From: Catonia carolina | Lineage: Eukaryota; Arthropoda; Insecta; Hemiptera; Achilidae | Direction: 5' to 3' | Assembly (NCBI GenBank): GCA_035578175.1 | Contig: JAQMRL010000003.1 | Coordinates: forward strand, 96,207,969-96,271,968 | DNA: 64,000 bases | Shown here: positions 24,776 through 35,488 of the stretch, piece after piece | Layout: every line of letters begins with the position of its first letter | Position numbering within the stretch: the first letter of the stretch is position 1 | Translations under genes and position numbers: made by a program | Notes under the pieces: model-generated | Seen by the model: the letters and a program-made list of their open reading frames with translations, nothing else | What the model was told of the DNA's origin: nothing | Database searches by the model: none

Positions 24776-25146
24776 AGTTGTTTACGCTAAATGGCGTATT
24801 CACACATTATAATTTGAAGATATCTCCTCAAAGAACTAAACTGCTGAAGTTTATGAAGAAGTTCCTGCTGAGATAAAGATAAAAATTAATGGCAGCATGT
24901 TGCTGTCGTTATCCAATTTTTGATATTTTAAATGTGATTTTTCAAAAATAAGATAGACGTGACGAATAAACTAAATAATTTAAGATTATTTGCGGGACGA
25001 TACCTAAAAAATTGAAGGGTAAAACTTGGAAAGGTATATGATTAACGTTCTATTAGACTATTACAATAACTATGGTGTTATAAATATAAGCCCTTAGGTG
25101 TAGGCCTACACCTTTGTAGGCACTTTTTAAACGAGAACGAGATAAA

Positions 25147-25440
25147 TTGTGGGGAGCGGAAATGAGGTTTTTGAGAGCAATGTACTGGAAGAGCAGTACT
25201 TGGGAGGATAGACTAAGGAATCTTAATATACGGGATATACTGTGAAATATTGGCCTAAAGTTAATACTGTGAATTATCGAAAGAATAAAAATTTGTTAGA
25301 GGAACTGGGGCAGCTATTTGGAACAGATAACATATAGAAAAGACGGCTTACTCCGTTCAGCTCAACTGTACAAACTCTCGGGTAATATGTGTACGCCTTA
25401 CAAGGAGATGGTTTCCGGAACGGATAGACCTACCTAATAT
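25147..25440 (+). pseudogene. LINE reverse transcriptase C-terminal fragment
   Basis: Reads WGAEMRFLRAMYWKSSTWED, then RLRNLNIRDIL and a stop, followed by frame-broken ELGQLFGTD-like sequence. The E-M-R-FLR-x-x-x-x-K motif with R-x-x-x-R-N spacing is common just after the RT domain in several LINE clades. It is decayed and lies within an intron. Confidence 0.5.
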
Positions 25441-25780
25441 ATGAAATGAAGAAGAATATTTTTAGATAAAGAAGAAGATTTAGATAAAGATATTTTTAGA
25501 TAGATGAAGAATATTTTTAAATAACTTTCTTGGTACACTGCAAAATAACACTTGTCAAGGCATATTTGAGTAATAAGAAAAATTCTGAAAAAGTAAACGT
25601 CCAGTTAAACAGTTTTATTTTCTTCCAAACTCAGATGTATTTTCTGAGGTGTAACAGAGTTAATAAACATTATATATTATCAGTTTTAGGAAATTCTATG
25701 CATTGACATAATTTTTATATAACATCTACATCGATTCGGAGTGAACAAAATATTTTTATCTGTATCTTTGTTTGTTTCAG

Positions 25781-25855
25781 GAGTTTGAAAGGCAACAAAC
25801 GACTAACAACAATCCATTCAGATGCTTTTGCTGAAATAGAAAATCTTGCATCCCT
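25781..25855 (+). CDS. LRR exon 3 of an LGR-type receptor
   Basis: A 75-nt exon between TTTGTTTCAG and GTGAGT. It encodes the end of the split Leu, then SLKGNKRLTTIHSDAFAEIE, NLAS and two bases of a Leu codon. SLKGNKRLTTIHSDAF has the one-residue-longer N-K-x-L-x-x-I-x-x-D-A-F form typical of glycoprotein-hormone-receptor repeats. The phase is identical to exons 1 and 2, which together give an unbroken 70-codon open frame. Further exons must lie 3'. I looked for the next acceptor with an LRR in this phase up to 64000 and found none I trust, so the following intron may be very long. Confidence 0.75.
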
Positions 25856-26664
25856 GTGAGTAACTTATTAAATTATTTAAAAAAAAGACAAAACAATTTT
25901 TTATCTTCTTAGTGGTTTAGAGATTTGTCAATTTGGTTGATAAAAAAGTCAGCTCAGATTTTCAGCTTGGATCTGTAATTAGACCGTTTTTAATATGCTG
26001 TTAAAATATTTTAAATACGAATGAGTGGTGTTGTGTACATATTTTTTTCTATATGTTCCAATGATTTTTAGTAGAAGTAGAAAAAGTTAATTAATTAATA
26101 AAAATGAAATCGCAAAGAGTAATTCCGACGTTTTAAAACGTTTCAGTCTGTGAGTTTCATTGCTGTTGTCGAGGCGATTGAATGTAAAAGGATTTTGATG
26201 TTCTTCTAACTTTTTAGATGTTTCTCGCTACGTTATTTTTCTCTTTGATAAAGGGCCGGTTTAGGTCACTGTGGAATATTTGATTGGTTACATATAATTG
26301 GTCTTCAGGCATCAGTCTTCCATTTTGATTCCATTTTAAAAGCGCTGCCGTATTTCTGTATTATTCAATGAAGTACCCATAGTTCTCGACCGTAAGTCCA
26401 AACTGGTTTGAGAATCACATTGCATAAGAGGACTTTATTCTTAAGAGAAAGTTGACATTTACCGCTTAACAGGCAGAAATGGGAAGCACTCATAAAATCT
26501 ACCCTAGAACATGGCTGTGCCATAGTTGAGTATGTTTATTTCCTTCGCATCATATTAATAAATATTTGGTAGTAATTGCATCATTAATAACACTAATTTA
26601 TGACATTTACGACATAAATTAATATGTTTTTTTTTGGTTTTTTGTTTATGCAATTGTTAAATAC
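25856..26664. other. AT-rich DNA, probably intron, no exon seen
   Basis: Downstream of LRR exon 3. No LRR-like exon or repeat recognised. Confidence 0.5.
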
Positions 26665-27052
26665 TGCCCATAACAGACAGGTGGAGTGTCAAATTATTTA
26701 CACTCAATCTGTTCGTTGCAAGGCTAAAATAAATAGTTCTGTTTCTTATCAAATGGTAAGGCAATTAATTGATTGAATCATTTAAGAATAGAAGAGGTAG
26801 AGGTGTAACAAATACTAGTCAGAGTTATCTCCTCTGAAAGTAATGAATTTCATTATACAGACCCTGTGCTGAACGAAGTAAAGGTGTCATTTGCAGAATG
26901 GACAATATGTGCTTTTCAGAGGGCCCGGAATGCTGGTGAGCGTACTTTTCCACTCAGAGGAAGGCAATGGTAAACCACCTCACTCCTCGTTTTACTTAGT
27001 AAAACCTCTACAGGCTCAAACCAGCCTTTCGGCTGATGACCTAAACAACAAC
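26665..27052 (+). repeat. Repeat family P, full-length copy 4
   Basis: From GCCCATAACAGACAGGTGG to CTGATGACCTAAACAACAAC, with the same internal blocks as the copies at 13985, 21256 and 51526. Confidence 0.85.
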
Positions 27053-28198
27053 TGATAAATGGGTATAAATGTATTTTTCCTGTTACTATTTTTCGTCTGG
27101 AATTGACAAGACTCCTGCGGCCTTGATGGGAGCCAAAGCTCTCAGAGGACAACGCACTTGAAGAATAAGATGTACGTATCATTTTTAGTAACCAGAAAAT
27201 GGCTTTCCGATGGTTGAACTCCACTTCTGGTTAATAACAACTTTCAACGGCTCTGTTACTCGAAACATGTATGTAATTTGAATAAAAATAATTTAGCTAA
27301 GCAAAATTTAAAAGGAATATTAAATTAAAAATGCCTAAAATTTTCTTAACAAATATTAATTTTAATGGAAATTCATTGAACGTCAGGAATGCTATAATTT
27401 CAATCGTTCTGTTACATTGAATTTTTATAAAGCTTAAACAATTTCTGAAAATAACGAGTAGCCCTAACATAGCTTTTATATTTCGAATTTACAAAAAGAC
27501 ATTGATTTCAATAAGCTCCTTACGCATAATAAATAGGATTGTAAATAAAGCATCTAACAAGAATTCAGGAAAACATGAAATTGATAAAGAATTAAAATTT
27601 TGAAACTTTTATTTGTATGAATATGTAACTGAGAAAAGGTTTGGTATAAACTGGCACATCACAAAACGCAGTAAGCTTACCATATCGAGTTAAATCCAGA
27701 GTTAAGTAGCTTAAAATATTTAATCTACAATATCCAAAAAGCACGTACAAAAATACGAGACTACGACATTTAAAAAAGTGAAAATTTAAAAACATGTACT
27801 ATGAAACAAAGTATTACTTACTGTTCGTACTTTTTAAATGAAAACACTGCACAGGGTTTAATGAACTTCAGAAAAACGCTTTAAGTTTTAACTCAAAAAT
27901 TAACAATTTTGTATAAATGTTTTTTAAATGAACAGACTTTGTAACAGTGTAAAAAATTGAATGAATGTTTTAGGCCACATGCCATTTTTTATTCGCAAAG
28001 GACTGAATTACTAAGTGATAATGATACATTGGTGAGTTTCAATAACTAGTATTTTTCACTTCTTTGAAAACATGACAATAATAATCACCAGAGCGGCAAA
28101 TCCCTACAAAATGTAGAACACAGTTCTATGCCAAATTAAAAGATATTCAGAATCAATGTCAAGATTAATTCAAAATATTTAATTAAAATTACATTTTT
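27053..28198. other. No gene seen; one GC-richer patch
   Basis: 27090-27240 is GC-richer than its surroundings and lies within a minus-strand ORF (26916-27224) that also runs across repeat P, so it is not convincing as a gene. Confidence 0.45.
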
Positions 28199-28377
28199 TG
28201 GCCGCCTGTGTGACGTAATAGTTAGAACACTAACCTACTAAGTGAAATATTCCGGGTTTGATTCCTGGCTAGGGTCTGGAAATCATTACAAGTCAAAACC
28301 TACTATTCCAGTTTCATTAACCACCGCATTCGCTAATGACCCAAGCTCTTGATGCAACATTAAACGAATCAAAAAAA
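28199..28377 (+). repeat. tRNA-derived SINE, second subtype
   Basis: Begins GGCCGCCTGTGTGACGTAAT with A-box-like TAGTTAGAACA, and has the B-box-like GGGTTTGATTCCTGG. A tail (TTCGCTAATGACCCAAGC) then ends in an A-rich stretch. The tail differs from the SINEs at 4667 and 58048. Confidence 0.7.
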
Positions 28378-29429
28378 ATCATTTTGATTACTTTAAGATA
28401 TTAAAAATATTTATTTTATTTTATTTTACGATATAATCTAAGTCACAGCGATTATGTTAAAGTATGGTTCTGTTGCGTCTAGGATTTAGAGAGTGTGCAA
28501 AAATTTCAGAATTTATTTGAGATCCTACACTTTAAGTTAACAATGGAAGACTGAGCCACCGAGGCAATCAGAAACTCTTTTGTAAAAATAAATTTGTCAT
28601 CAATTTAAACCGTTTTGCTTTCTAATAACTTCTTTGTTTCTTTCGATTTATTCACCTTCTAATATTTATACTTAAATTAATTTTGAAAAATTTTATTATT
28701 GGAAAGCTATTTTGAATGAAATACATTTCTACATTATAGACTAAATGAATTTTTAAAAAAACAAGAACATGCAAATGCCAAAGCCACTTGATTTCAAATA
28801 CATCTGAAACTGTATAACAAAATAACTGCTTTATTTGCATCACTATAAAATAAAATTTCATCGTATCTTATATTTATGTTTCTATTCTATTTAATCAACA
28901 AAATATAAATTTTTACTCAAAATGGAACATGAAAAATGAATTAATTTTAAAAACTACTCTTTTCATCATAGAAAATATTCAAAACATAGTTCTTGTGTCA
29001 ATATTTTTTACATAAGTCATAAAAATTTCAATAACTTCAATCCATTATCAGCATGTTATTTATTTTTTGTAAATGCTTTGCAAATATTTGAATGGCAAAC
29101 AAAGTAATTAATAACAATAATAATTGTGATTGTAACTATTTTTTACAATTACAATGAGTTTATTATGGTCGCATTAATATTTTACGTTTTTAGCGACCCC
29201 ATTACATAATAAAAACACGTTACATAATAAAAGATTACAACGATGCACATTAGGTTTACAATAATGATTTACAATTGAACGAAATTTACAATTAACAATT
29301 GAATCTTAGAATTTTTTAATTAATTTATATAAACTGTATTTTGTATTTTTACTAAAATTTTCATTGAATATTTAAAAATTATAAACTCTAGTGTTTTTGT
29401 GTAGTGTGTAATTAACGCGATTTTTAAGT
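28378..29429. other. AT-rich DNA, no gene seen
   Basis: No recognisable features. Confidence 0.5.
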
Positions 29430-29908
29430 GTTCAGTAAGTGAAATTATCTCCGTATAGTGTTCAAGGTTGTGTATTCTACAAGGATTTGATGTACAGTTT
29501 ACTCTTAGTTGCAGTGTTTTCAGTTATTAGGGTTTTGTTTCGTAATGAGGTGACTGTGTGTCAGTTTATTGTAGCTAATTCGTAGTCGTGTAAATGTCAT
29601 TCGATCAAGTCTGTTCTTAAAAATTTCAGGCTGTAAGTCTCGAGTGTCAGTCCGTACTATGTGTAGGTTAGTTGTTAAAGTCTTCCACTACTCATTCCAA
29701 ATTAATTCAAATTTGTTTTTGAACATCTTCTGTAGAACTCGATGGGAAGATTTATTTATTCTGTTGGAGCATGTGAAGGCGCATTTGGCTGCTTCATCGG
29801 CTTTCTCGTTCCCTTTGATTCCTAAGTGGAAAGGAATCCACAAAAGAATAAATTGTTTTTCCATTGCTACTTGTTTTGTGATTGACGTTAATAATGTCTT
29901 GAATTATT
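29430..29908 (-). pseudogene. RNase H and C-terminal region of a LINE ORF2, decayed
   Basis: The minus strand reads FILLWIPFHLGIKGNEKADE, then AAK, the conserved end of an RNase H domain (W-x-P-x-H-x-G-I-x-G-N-E-x-A-D). It then reads MTFTRLRISYNKLTHSHLI, matching the TRLRIGHTRLTHSHLL segment that follows RNase H in I-like and related insect LINEs. Stops interrupt both parts. No upstream RT domain is recognisable. This is a LINE type different from the Jockey copies here, whose ORF2 ends without RNase H. Confidence 0.75.
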
Positions 29909-30392
29909 AGTTCATCTTTGTATTTCTAAGGAAATCTAAAACACTCTTTTTGACTTGATTGTAAGAATTATATAATAGAGTTTTTGAGTTTTAAACAAAT
30001 CTTTTATGAAACCACCGAAAATTTCTTTACACCTAAGTACAATATACTCTTAGTCATCAGTCTTACTTGCTTTTACAAAAAAAGATTCCCGTGAGATGAA
30101 CACAAAAAAAGGGTTGATATTAAATCTATTTTATTTTAAGCAACGTAGACCTCCTCTGTGCTAGATTACGAAAAAAGGGTCACTAGTATTACAAAGTAAT
30201 GGTCCCATGCGTAGACTACATACATATAAACCTAAAAATATTTAATATTTAAATAGCCTGTATACTTCTTTTTACACATATTACGTTTTTACAAATCGAC
30301 AGGTATTTTTAAAAATCTATGTTTCTATGAATTATGACACTTTTTTGGGTGTTGTTTTAGTAACTTACTTTTGCTTACGATTTAAAAAGTAG
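29909..30392. other. AT-rich DNA, no gene seen
   Basis: Nothing recognisable. Confidence 0.5.
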
Positions 30393-31000
30393 CCCTATTT
30401 TTACTTTTTCTTGTTCTAAACGAATATAGAGGGAAGGAAGGTATTGTTTTCATGATTATTTTTCAAAATAAAGTTTTCACTAGAAATATAGAAATACACG
30501 TTTTCAGGTACCCTGGTTCCAAAAAACCTTGTTTTAGCGATTGGTCTGTGTGTGCATGTGTGTGAACAAAATATCTTAAAAACGGAATAGTGTACGAAGT
30601 TGAAACTTGGGACTCATGATGTTAGGTATTACAATGGAACCCTACAAAAAACGTTTCATCAAAATCAGTAAATAAAACAGAAAGTGGTAGTTTTATCTGT
30701 GGTTTAGTCGTGTAATTCCACTTTTTTGATTTTTCTGTAAAATGGTTCATACATTCTATAAATAATCGCATCAATTACTAAATTTTTTATGCTGTACAAG
30801 AGATGGGGTAAGCGCCATGTCTGGTAAAATTCTTGTAGAGGCTGTGCTTTCGTGGTACTTTTTTAAAATATTGATGTCTTAACACACGTTTTGGGGCAAA
30901 AACGAATAAAATCTATGTTTTAGAAAATTAAAATGTGTACAAATATGTTTTGTAAATATTTTTTCTAAAATGCTTAGTTTAGCATCGATTTATTTAACAA
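30393..31000 (+). repeat. TIR repeat family T, copy C (3'-truncated)
   Basis: Starts TTTTTACTTTTTCTTG and CGAATATAGAGGGAAGG. It contains TTTTAGCGATTGGTCTGTG with only a short TG tract, then GTGAACAAAATATC. It fades after TGCTTAGTTTAGCATCGATT and lacks the right end. Confidence 0.8.
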
Positions 31001-31522
31001 TTTTGATGACTTCCCTACAAAGGTAGACAACACATTATTAATCAAATGTACGCTGTAAAGAGGTTTTTCGGATTGTTTTATAATTACGGTTTCTTTTAAT
31101 TAATGTTCATTTTAATACAATACTTATGGCAGGTTAATTATATCTAGACCTTCTATTGTTCCCTATTTAGCTTAATGTTTAATTTTACAAAATAGATACA
31201 TTTACAAATAATGCAGATATTTCATTTAAATTTGTTCTTGTATTCCTGTGGATCAGTATTACTTAATGTAATGTAAACCTCATCAGTTTGAAAAGTAAAT
31301 AAAAAGTTTTAACCCTCTTCAACTAATTTAACGTAGGATGATAACTGCCTCTGAAACGGGAATCTTTACAGCCAATTAGGTCTACAAATATTCAAAAAAA
31401 CAAACTTTTGCAAAGAAAATTAGGCTTTCGTTATAATTTTAAAAATTCGACGTACTGGAAAAAGTATATTAGTATTACTATCAAAAATTAATGAAACTTG
31501 ATTCTCGTCAAAATGACCTGGC

Positions 31523-32316
31523 CATTTATTTTTACTTTCTCTTGCTTATATGAATATAGGAAGGAAAGTTTTGTTGTCATGCCAATTTTTCGAAATCAAT
31601 TTTTCACCGAATCTACAGGTTTTCAGACCCCCTGAACCCAAAAAACATGTTTTTAGCGATTGGTCTGTAAGTGTGTGTGTGAACAGAATATCTCAAGAAC
31701 GAAACATGGTACCCACTTGAAACTTCAAACTTAAATTAGATACTACTAGAGGACCCGACGCGAACAATTTTTTTTCGGAAAAAAATTGTTTTATAAATAT
31801 CGCGGCTTTAGTATGCATTTTACCGCAAAAATGTATACAATTAAAACTGTAGAGAATTTAAAATCGTACAACTTTTATTTCAAACGTTTGTTTTATCACG
31901 CTTAGTTTAGCAGTAATTAGCGATTTTCTTTTTTTCACAAAAATCTGTAATACAATGGATTTTCTAAGATTACGGCCTTAGTATGCATTTTACGACAAAA
32001 AAGTATAACTTAATCAAATTTATAGGAAATTAAAAGATCTACAACTTTTATTTGGAGAATTTTTCTCGACAGAGCCTAGTTAAGCATGAGAAAGTGATTA
32101 TTCCCTATTTTTAAGCCAAATAAAAAGTTGTTGATTGAAACAAAAAGTTGATTTTCATTTTGCGTCTCTCACTCACGATTAAAATTAGGTTTTGTTTTTA
32201 AAGGTTAGTATTTTTTGTTTATTTCTAATGTTATATTTCTACTATTAGGTTATATTAATCATTATTTGCATTGGCAAGAGAAAGTCGAGTGAGTATTTCA
32301 CACCAAATTTTTTTTT
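31523..32316 (+). repeat. TIR repeat family T, copy D
   Basis: Starts TATTTTTACTTTCTCTTGC and ends GCATTGGCAAGAGAAAGTCG, then GTGAGTATTTCACACC. The TG site is short (TGTGTGTGTG). An internal segment present in copy G (roughly CATCAAAATCGG to GGTGAGGCTG) is deleted. Confidence 0.85.
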
Positions 32317-32398
32317 GTTTTACTTTAAGTTAAGGAAATTTATGTTCTCCAGGAGGTCAACACTACCAATTCACTGAAATTTGTTACAATATAAATTT

Positions 32399-32830
32399 TT
32401 ACTCCGACCTATTTGAACTTACAAGTGTCAGATATTTTGCTCCACTAAGCCTTCAGTAATCGTCAAATTGCAACGCTTTCATTCCAAATGCACACGGATT
32501 GTTGCAGACGCACGCTGGTACATAACTAACGAAACTTACGCTTACCATACGCTAACGATATTATTCGTCAAAAAACGTTTTCAACGGAAACTACCCGAAA
32601 ACGAAAACAGGCTCATACAAAACCGTTACGTGGCACATTTACCCGGTAATCCCTCTCACAGACTTCACAGAAGATGGAGTACAGATATCTTGTAATAAAT
32701 TAAAAAATTACCGGTGGAACTCTTACCTTTAAGTCATTCTCATCATATTTTCACTCACCTTCGAAAAAGCAATCCTCAAATTTATTAGTTGCATGAAAAT
32801 AAATAACATTAATAAAGTAAAAAAGTCAAG
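32399..32830 (+). pseudogene. Jockey ORF2 C-terminus and 3' UTR fragment
   Basis: Reads RPI, stop, TYKCQIF, then LQRFHSKCTRIVADARWYIT and, at the end, GNPSHRLHRRWSTDIL and a stop at 32693-32695. This is the terminal part of Jockey ORF2, comparable to 2740-2984 and 53172-53400. The end GNPxxRLxRRW is closest to the second Jockey element. It is followed by ~130 bp with AATAAA-like signals. Strongly 5' truncated, as is usual for LINE insertions. Confidence 0.85.
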
Positions 32831-33031
32831 AAAATGACTAACTTGCTAAATTAAGGGTGTTGAAGAGAAGAAATAAGATTTAATTTCAAAGTGTGTCTCG
32901 TCTATTGGAATTTATTTATTATTTAACCATGAGTAGAGCAATACTGAATAATTAATTGAGAAAAAACGGTTATTTAAAGACATAATTCTGGTAAAATGTT
33001 TCTTTAATTTAACACATGAACTTTGTGAATG

Positions 33032-33196
33032 TGTGAACGATATGAATGAAGTGAAGGTGTCTTTTAAGAGGGCTTGGCATTTGATAAGCATAATTTTCCA
33101 CTCATGGAGGTAGGCAATGGTAAACCACCTCACTCCTCGTTTTACTTAGTAAAGAGGTTCAAGCCAGTCTTTCGGCTGATGAACTAAACAACAACG
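33032..33196 (+). repeat. Repeat family P, 3' fragment (copy 5)
   Basis: GAAGTGAAGGTGTCTTTT, GTAGGCAATGGTAAACCACC and CTTTCGGCTGATGAACTAAA match the 3' part of the other P copies. Confidence 0.85.
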
Positions 33197-33252
33197 AGTT
33201 ATATTATTTTATGTTTCGCTTTGCGATTAGATGTGTGTATTATATATTATTA

Positions 33253-33899
33253 TTAACACATTCAACGCTGAGCAAATATGAGGTATCTCTCCCGTCGGGC
33301 TGATTACTCGTGCAGCGTGTTCTCCGTTTACTTTATGTAGGGCCTACAACTTATTTTACTTACGTTTTTATAGATTTATTTTATTTGCGACCAATACATG
33401 AATTTATGTTCGCTAATAACATAAAAGTAAACAATTCAATGTCTCTTTAGGTTTATTTTCGCCTGTTATAAGAAATGTATTGTTTGAATTTTTCCATTTA
33501 CCTTTACGATTCACGCGTAATTTCTTATTTAATTTTAAACTGCAAATAATATACTTTTAAAGCAAATTTAATAGTGTAAACTATTTTGAATCGATAACTG
33601 CAAAGATACTAAATTCACGGCTTCAACTCTACCCTGAAAACCCGTTAAAATTCTAAACGAGTATACAATACGAGATTAGAAGACTGTATGACGAAAATTC
33701 AAAAACGAACTGCACGGTTACGAAGAAAAACTCTTTCTGAGGGCTATATAACAGGAACAAACCGGTATCCGACAGGCGGTGTCCCTCCGAAATTATTTAA
33801 ATTGATAACAAAACAGAACCCGCTAGGTGAGACGGCAGTCTGGCGATAACACCTACCCATGACTCGCTAGGCGAGTCTCTAGCACTGAATAAATGTTAA
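33253..33899. mobile_element. Possible piggyBac-like non-autonomous element
   Basis: Bounded by TTAA at 33253-33256 and 33896-33899. The left end reads TTAACACATTCAACGCTGAG; the right end, reversed, reads TTAACATTTATTCAGTGCTA, an imperfect inverted pair. A perfect hairpin GACTCGCTAGGCGAGTC lies near the right end. No transposase is present. TTAA targets are characteristic of piggyBac. Confidence 0.45.
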
Positions 33900-34138
33900 T
33901 AATAAAAATAGCGACCTCCATGCCGCCTTCATGATTCTGTGGTAATGTAATGGTATACTTATTGTATTTTTCCGAGCTTAATTTGAGACTAGCATCTGGA
34001 TTTTTAACCCTTTATAGTTCTTTGGTAAGTATACTTACCACTGACAATAAGGTCGATTATTTTAAACGAATAAGCTATGCAGTTGAACCCTATTGGCGAT
34101 TTATGGTTTTATAGATGTTCTCCGGTAAACCTTGGACA

Positions 34139-34630
34139 ATTCGAACTGGCACAAGCAGCCTCGGTGTTTATCTACTCCACTCTTTACCTTTCGCCATGCA
34201 ATGACGGTACAGTCACAAAAGCACACAATCGCTACTGTAACGTGCGACTCAACCACGGTCCCTGCGGTTTGTTTTCACTGTTGTTATTAATAAGCTGTAA
34301 GACATAATCATGTGACTAATTTGTTTTCATATATGATTTTCTGTTCATTATATATTCGGACCAATTTGTTCAGTTAGTTGCGTGCTTCTGTAGGAATAGT
34401 TTAGTGAGTTTTTACAGTTTAGTTCTTGTAATTTATAATTTAAATTTTTACTGGGAAAAAAATAATACATATTTTAAAATTAAATAATGATTTGTATGTT
34501 TGTACATTGAAATAAGATTGTAGGCATTTCGGTACATTAAAATTTGTTATCCTTGTTGAAAGGGTAGGTTATGGATATACTTTCTGCGGAACTGTGTGTA
34601 CACATAGAGCAAGAGTTGTGCCAGTTCGAA
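34139..34630. repeat. Perfect 15-bp inverted repeat pair within the piggyBac-like element
   Basis: TTCGAACTGGCACAA (34139-34153) and TTGTGCCAGTTCGAA (34616-34630). Similarity extends outward imperfectly (TAAACCTTGGACAA versus TAAACTGTGGAAAT). The content between has no gene. Confidence 0.8.
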
Positions 34631-35065
34631 ATTTCCACAGTTTAGTGCGCAGCGACCATTATCTTCAAGATAACGCACGAATGTGATAAGGATTTATACC
34701 AGCGTACGCAACCTGTTGTTTTGTTGCTACTTTTGTACAGTGCTTAGAAAATTCGAATTTTTTACGGGATAGCAAGCATTCAAGCTAACATAAAGTTAAA
34801 ATAAGTTATTCTACACATTTTTCAATTATATAGTACTACAAGTTGTTTTAATAATAATTCTTACCACTAAACATTATGTGATTCCCATTTCAATAAACGT
34901 TCTTTGGTAAATATACTTGTCAGGGCTTAACATTAAAACAAAGAAATATCTTACTGTTCTGGCACTAGAAATATATTATTCAAATCTGTATAAAACCAAA
35001 TTTAACATTTTACATGTACCTATTGTCACCGGATAGCGACATTATATGGCAACCTTATTAATTTG

Positions 35066-35457
35066 GTGGCCCTGAAAAGGGCCGTTTAAGCGTGTGTGTC
35101 GTCTTGATGGAGAACGTCGGTCGTAGTCGTCGTGGCGGTCGAGGAGCTGGGCAACACGGCGTGTCGTCGTCCAGCGGGGACATCATCTTCTCTCGCAGTA
35201 GTGCGTCCATGGCTGCTTCGTCGGGTCCGGTGAGCGTAAGGCTCGGTCGAGGGACCGCTGTGGGCATCGCTCGCGTCAGCGGGCGATGACGGTCCAGTCG
35301 ACGGCTTACGGTGACGGGTCAGCGAGCGGAAGCATTATCTTCTCTCTTGCGGGGTCGTCTATTAGTCTCACTGGAGTCCGGCAGCCGTGTGTGGCGGTGG
35401 ACGTCTCGTCTGCTGTCTGGTGGAAGTGAATCCCTCGGTGTCTTGATTGGAATTGAA
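35066..35457 (-). ncRNA. Putative histone-type transcription unit without a histone ORF
   Basis: Between a TATA box (35481-35488) and a perfect histone-type 3' stem-loop (35068-35083) lie ~390 bp of GC- and CpG-rich sequence in AT-rich surroundings, about the size of an H4 mRNA. None of the three frames encodes a recognisable histone. One frame is open from ATG 35267 but runs through the stem-loop to a stop at 35058-35060, so a normally processed transcript would lack its stop. Another frame is open from about 35330 to a TAA just before the stem-loop but has no ATG. It could be a decayed histone gene, a non-coding RNA using histone processing, or an unknown short gene. Transcription start is inferred, not seen. 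Confidence 0.4.
35068..35083 (-). terminator. Replication-dependent histone 3' stem-loop
   Basis: The minus strand reads AAAC, then GGCCCT TTTC AGGGCC, then ACCA. That is a 6-bp stem, four-base TTTC loop, and A/C-rich flanks, identical in layout to the metazoan histone mRNA 3' processing signal (bound by SLBP, cleaved just downstream). A purine-rich stretch (AATTAATAAGG) follows where the U7-binding element would lie. Confidence 0.75.
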
Positions 35458-35480
35458 TCGGCCGGCTCAGTGCAGCGCTC

Positions 35481-35488
35481 TTTATATA
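35481..35488 (-). promoter_or_regulatory. TATA box of the histone-type unit
   Basis: TATATAAA on the minus strand inside GC-rich DNA. About 30 bp downstream is GATTCAATTCC, close to an insect initiator. It is oriented toward the stem-loop at 35068-35083. Confidence 0.5.

Larger units (their letters stand above)
24634..25780 (+). other. Intron between LRR exons 2 and 3
   Basis: About 1.15 kb, GTAAGT to GTTTCAG, with a SINE tail near the donor and a LINE fragment in the middle, both listed separately. Confidence 0.65.

Noticed and set aside
26916..27224. 102-codon minus-strand ORF
   Set aside because: More than a third of it runs antisense through repeat P; no family resemblance.
27974..28031. 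Possible fourth LRR exon (TELLSDNDTL before GTGAGT)
   Set aside because: Length 58 nt breaks the 2-2 phase of the other exons and the rest of the translation lacks the repeat pattern.
35092..35289. Plus-strand Arg/Gly/Ser-rich ORFs in the GC block
   Set aside because: TATA box and stem-loop point to minus-strand transcription; composition alone explains the open frames.
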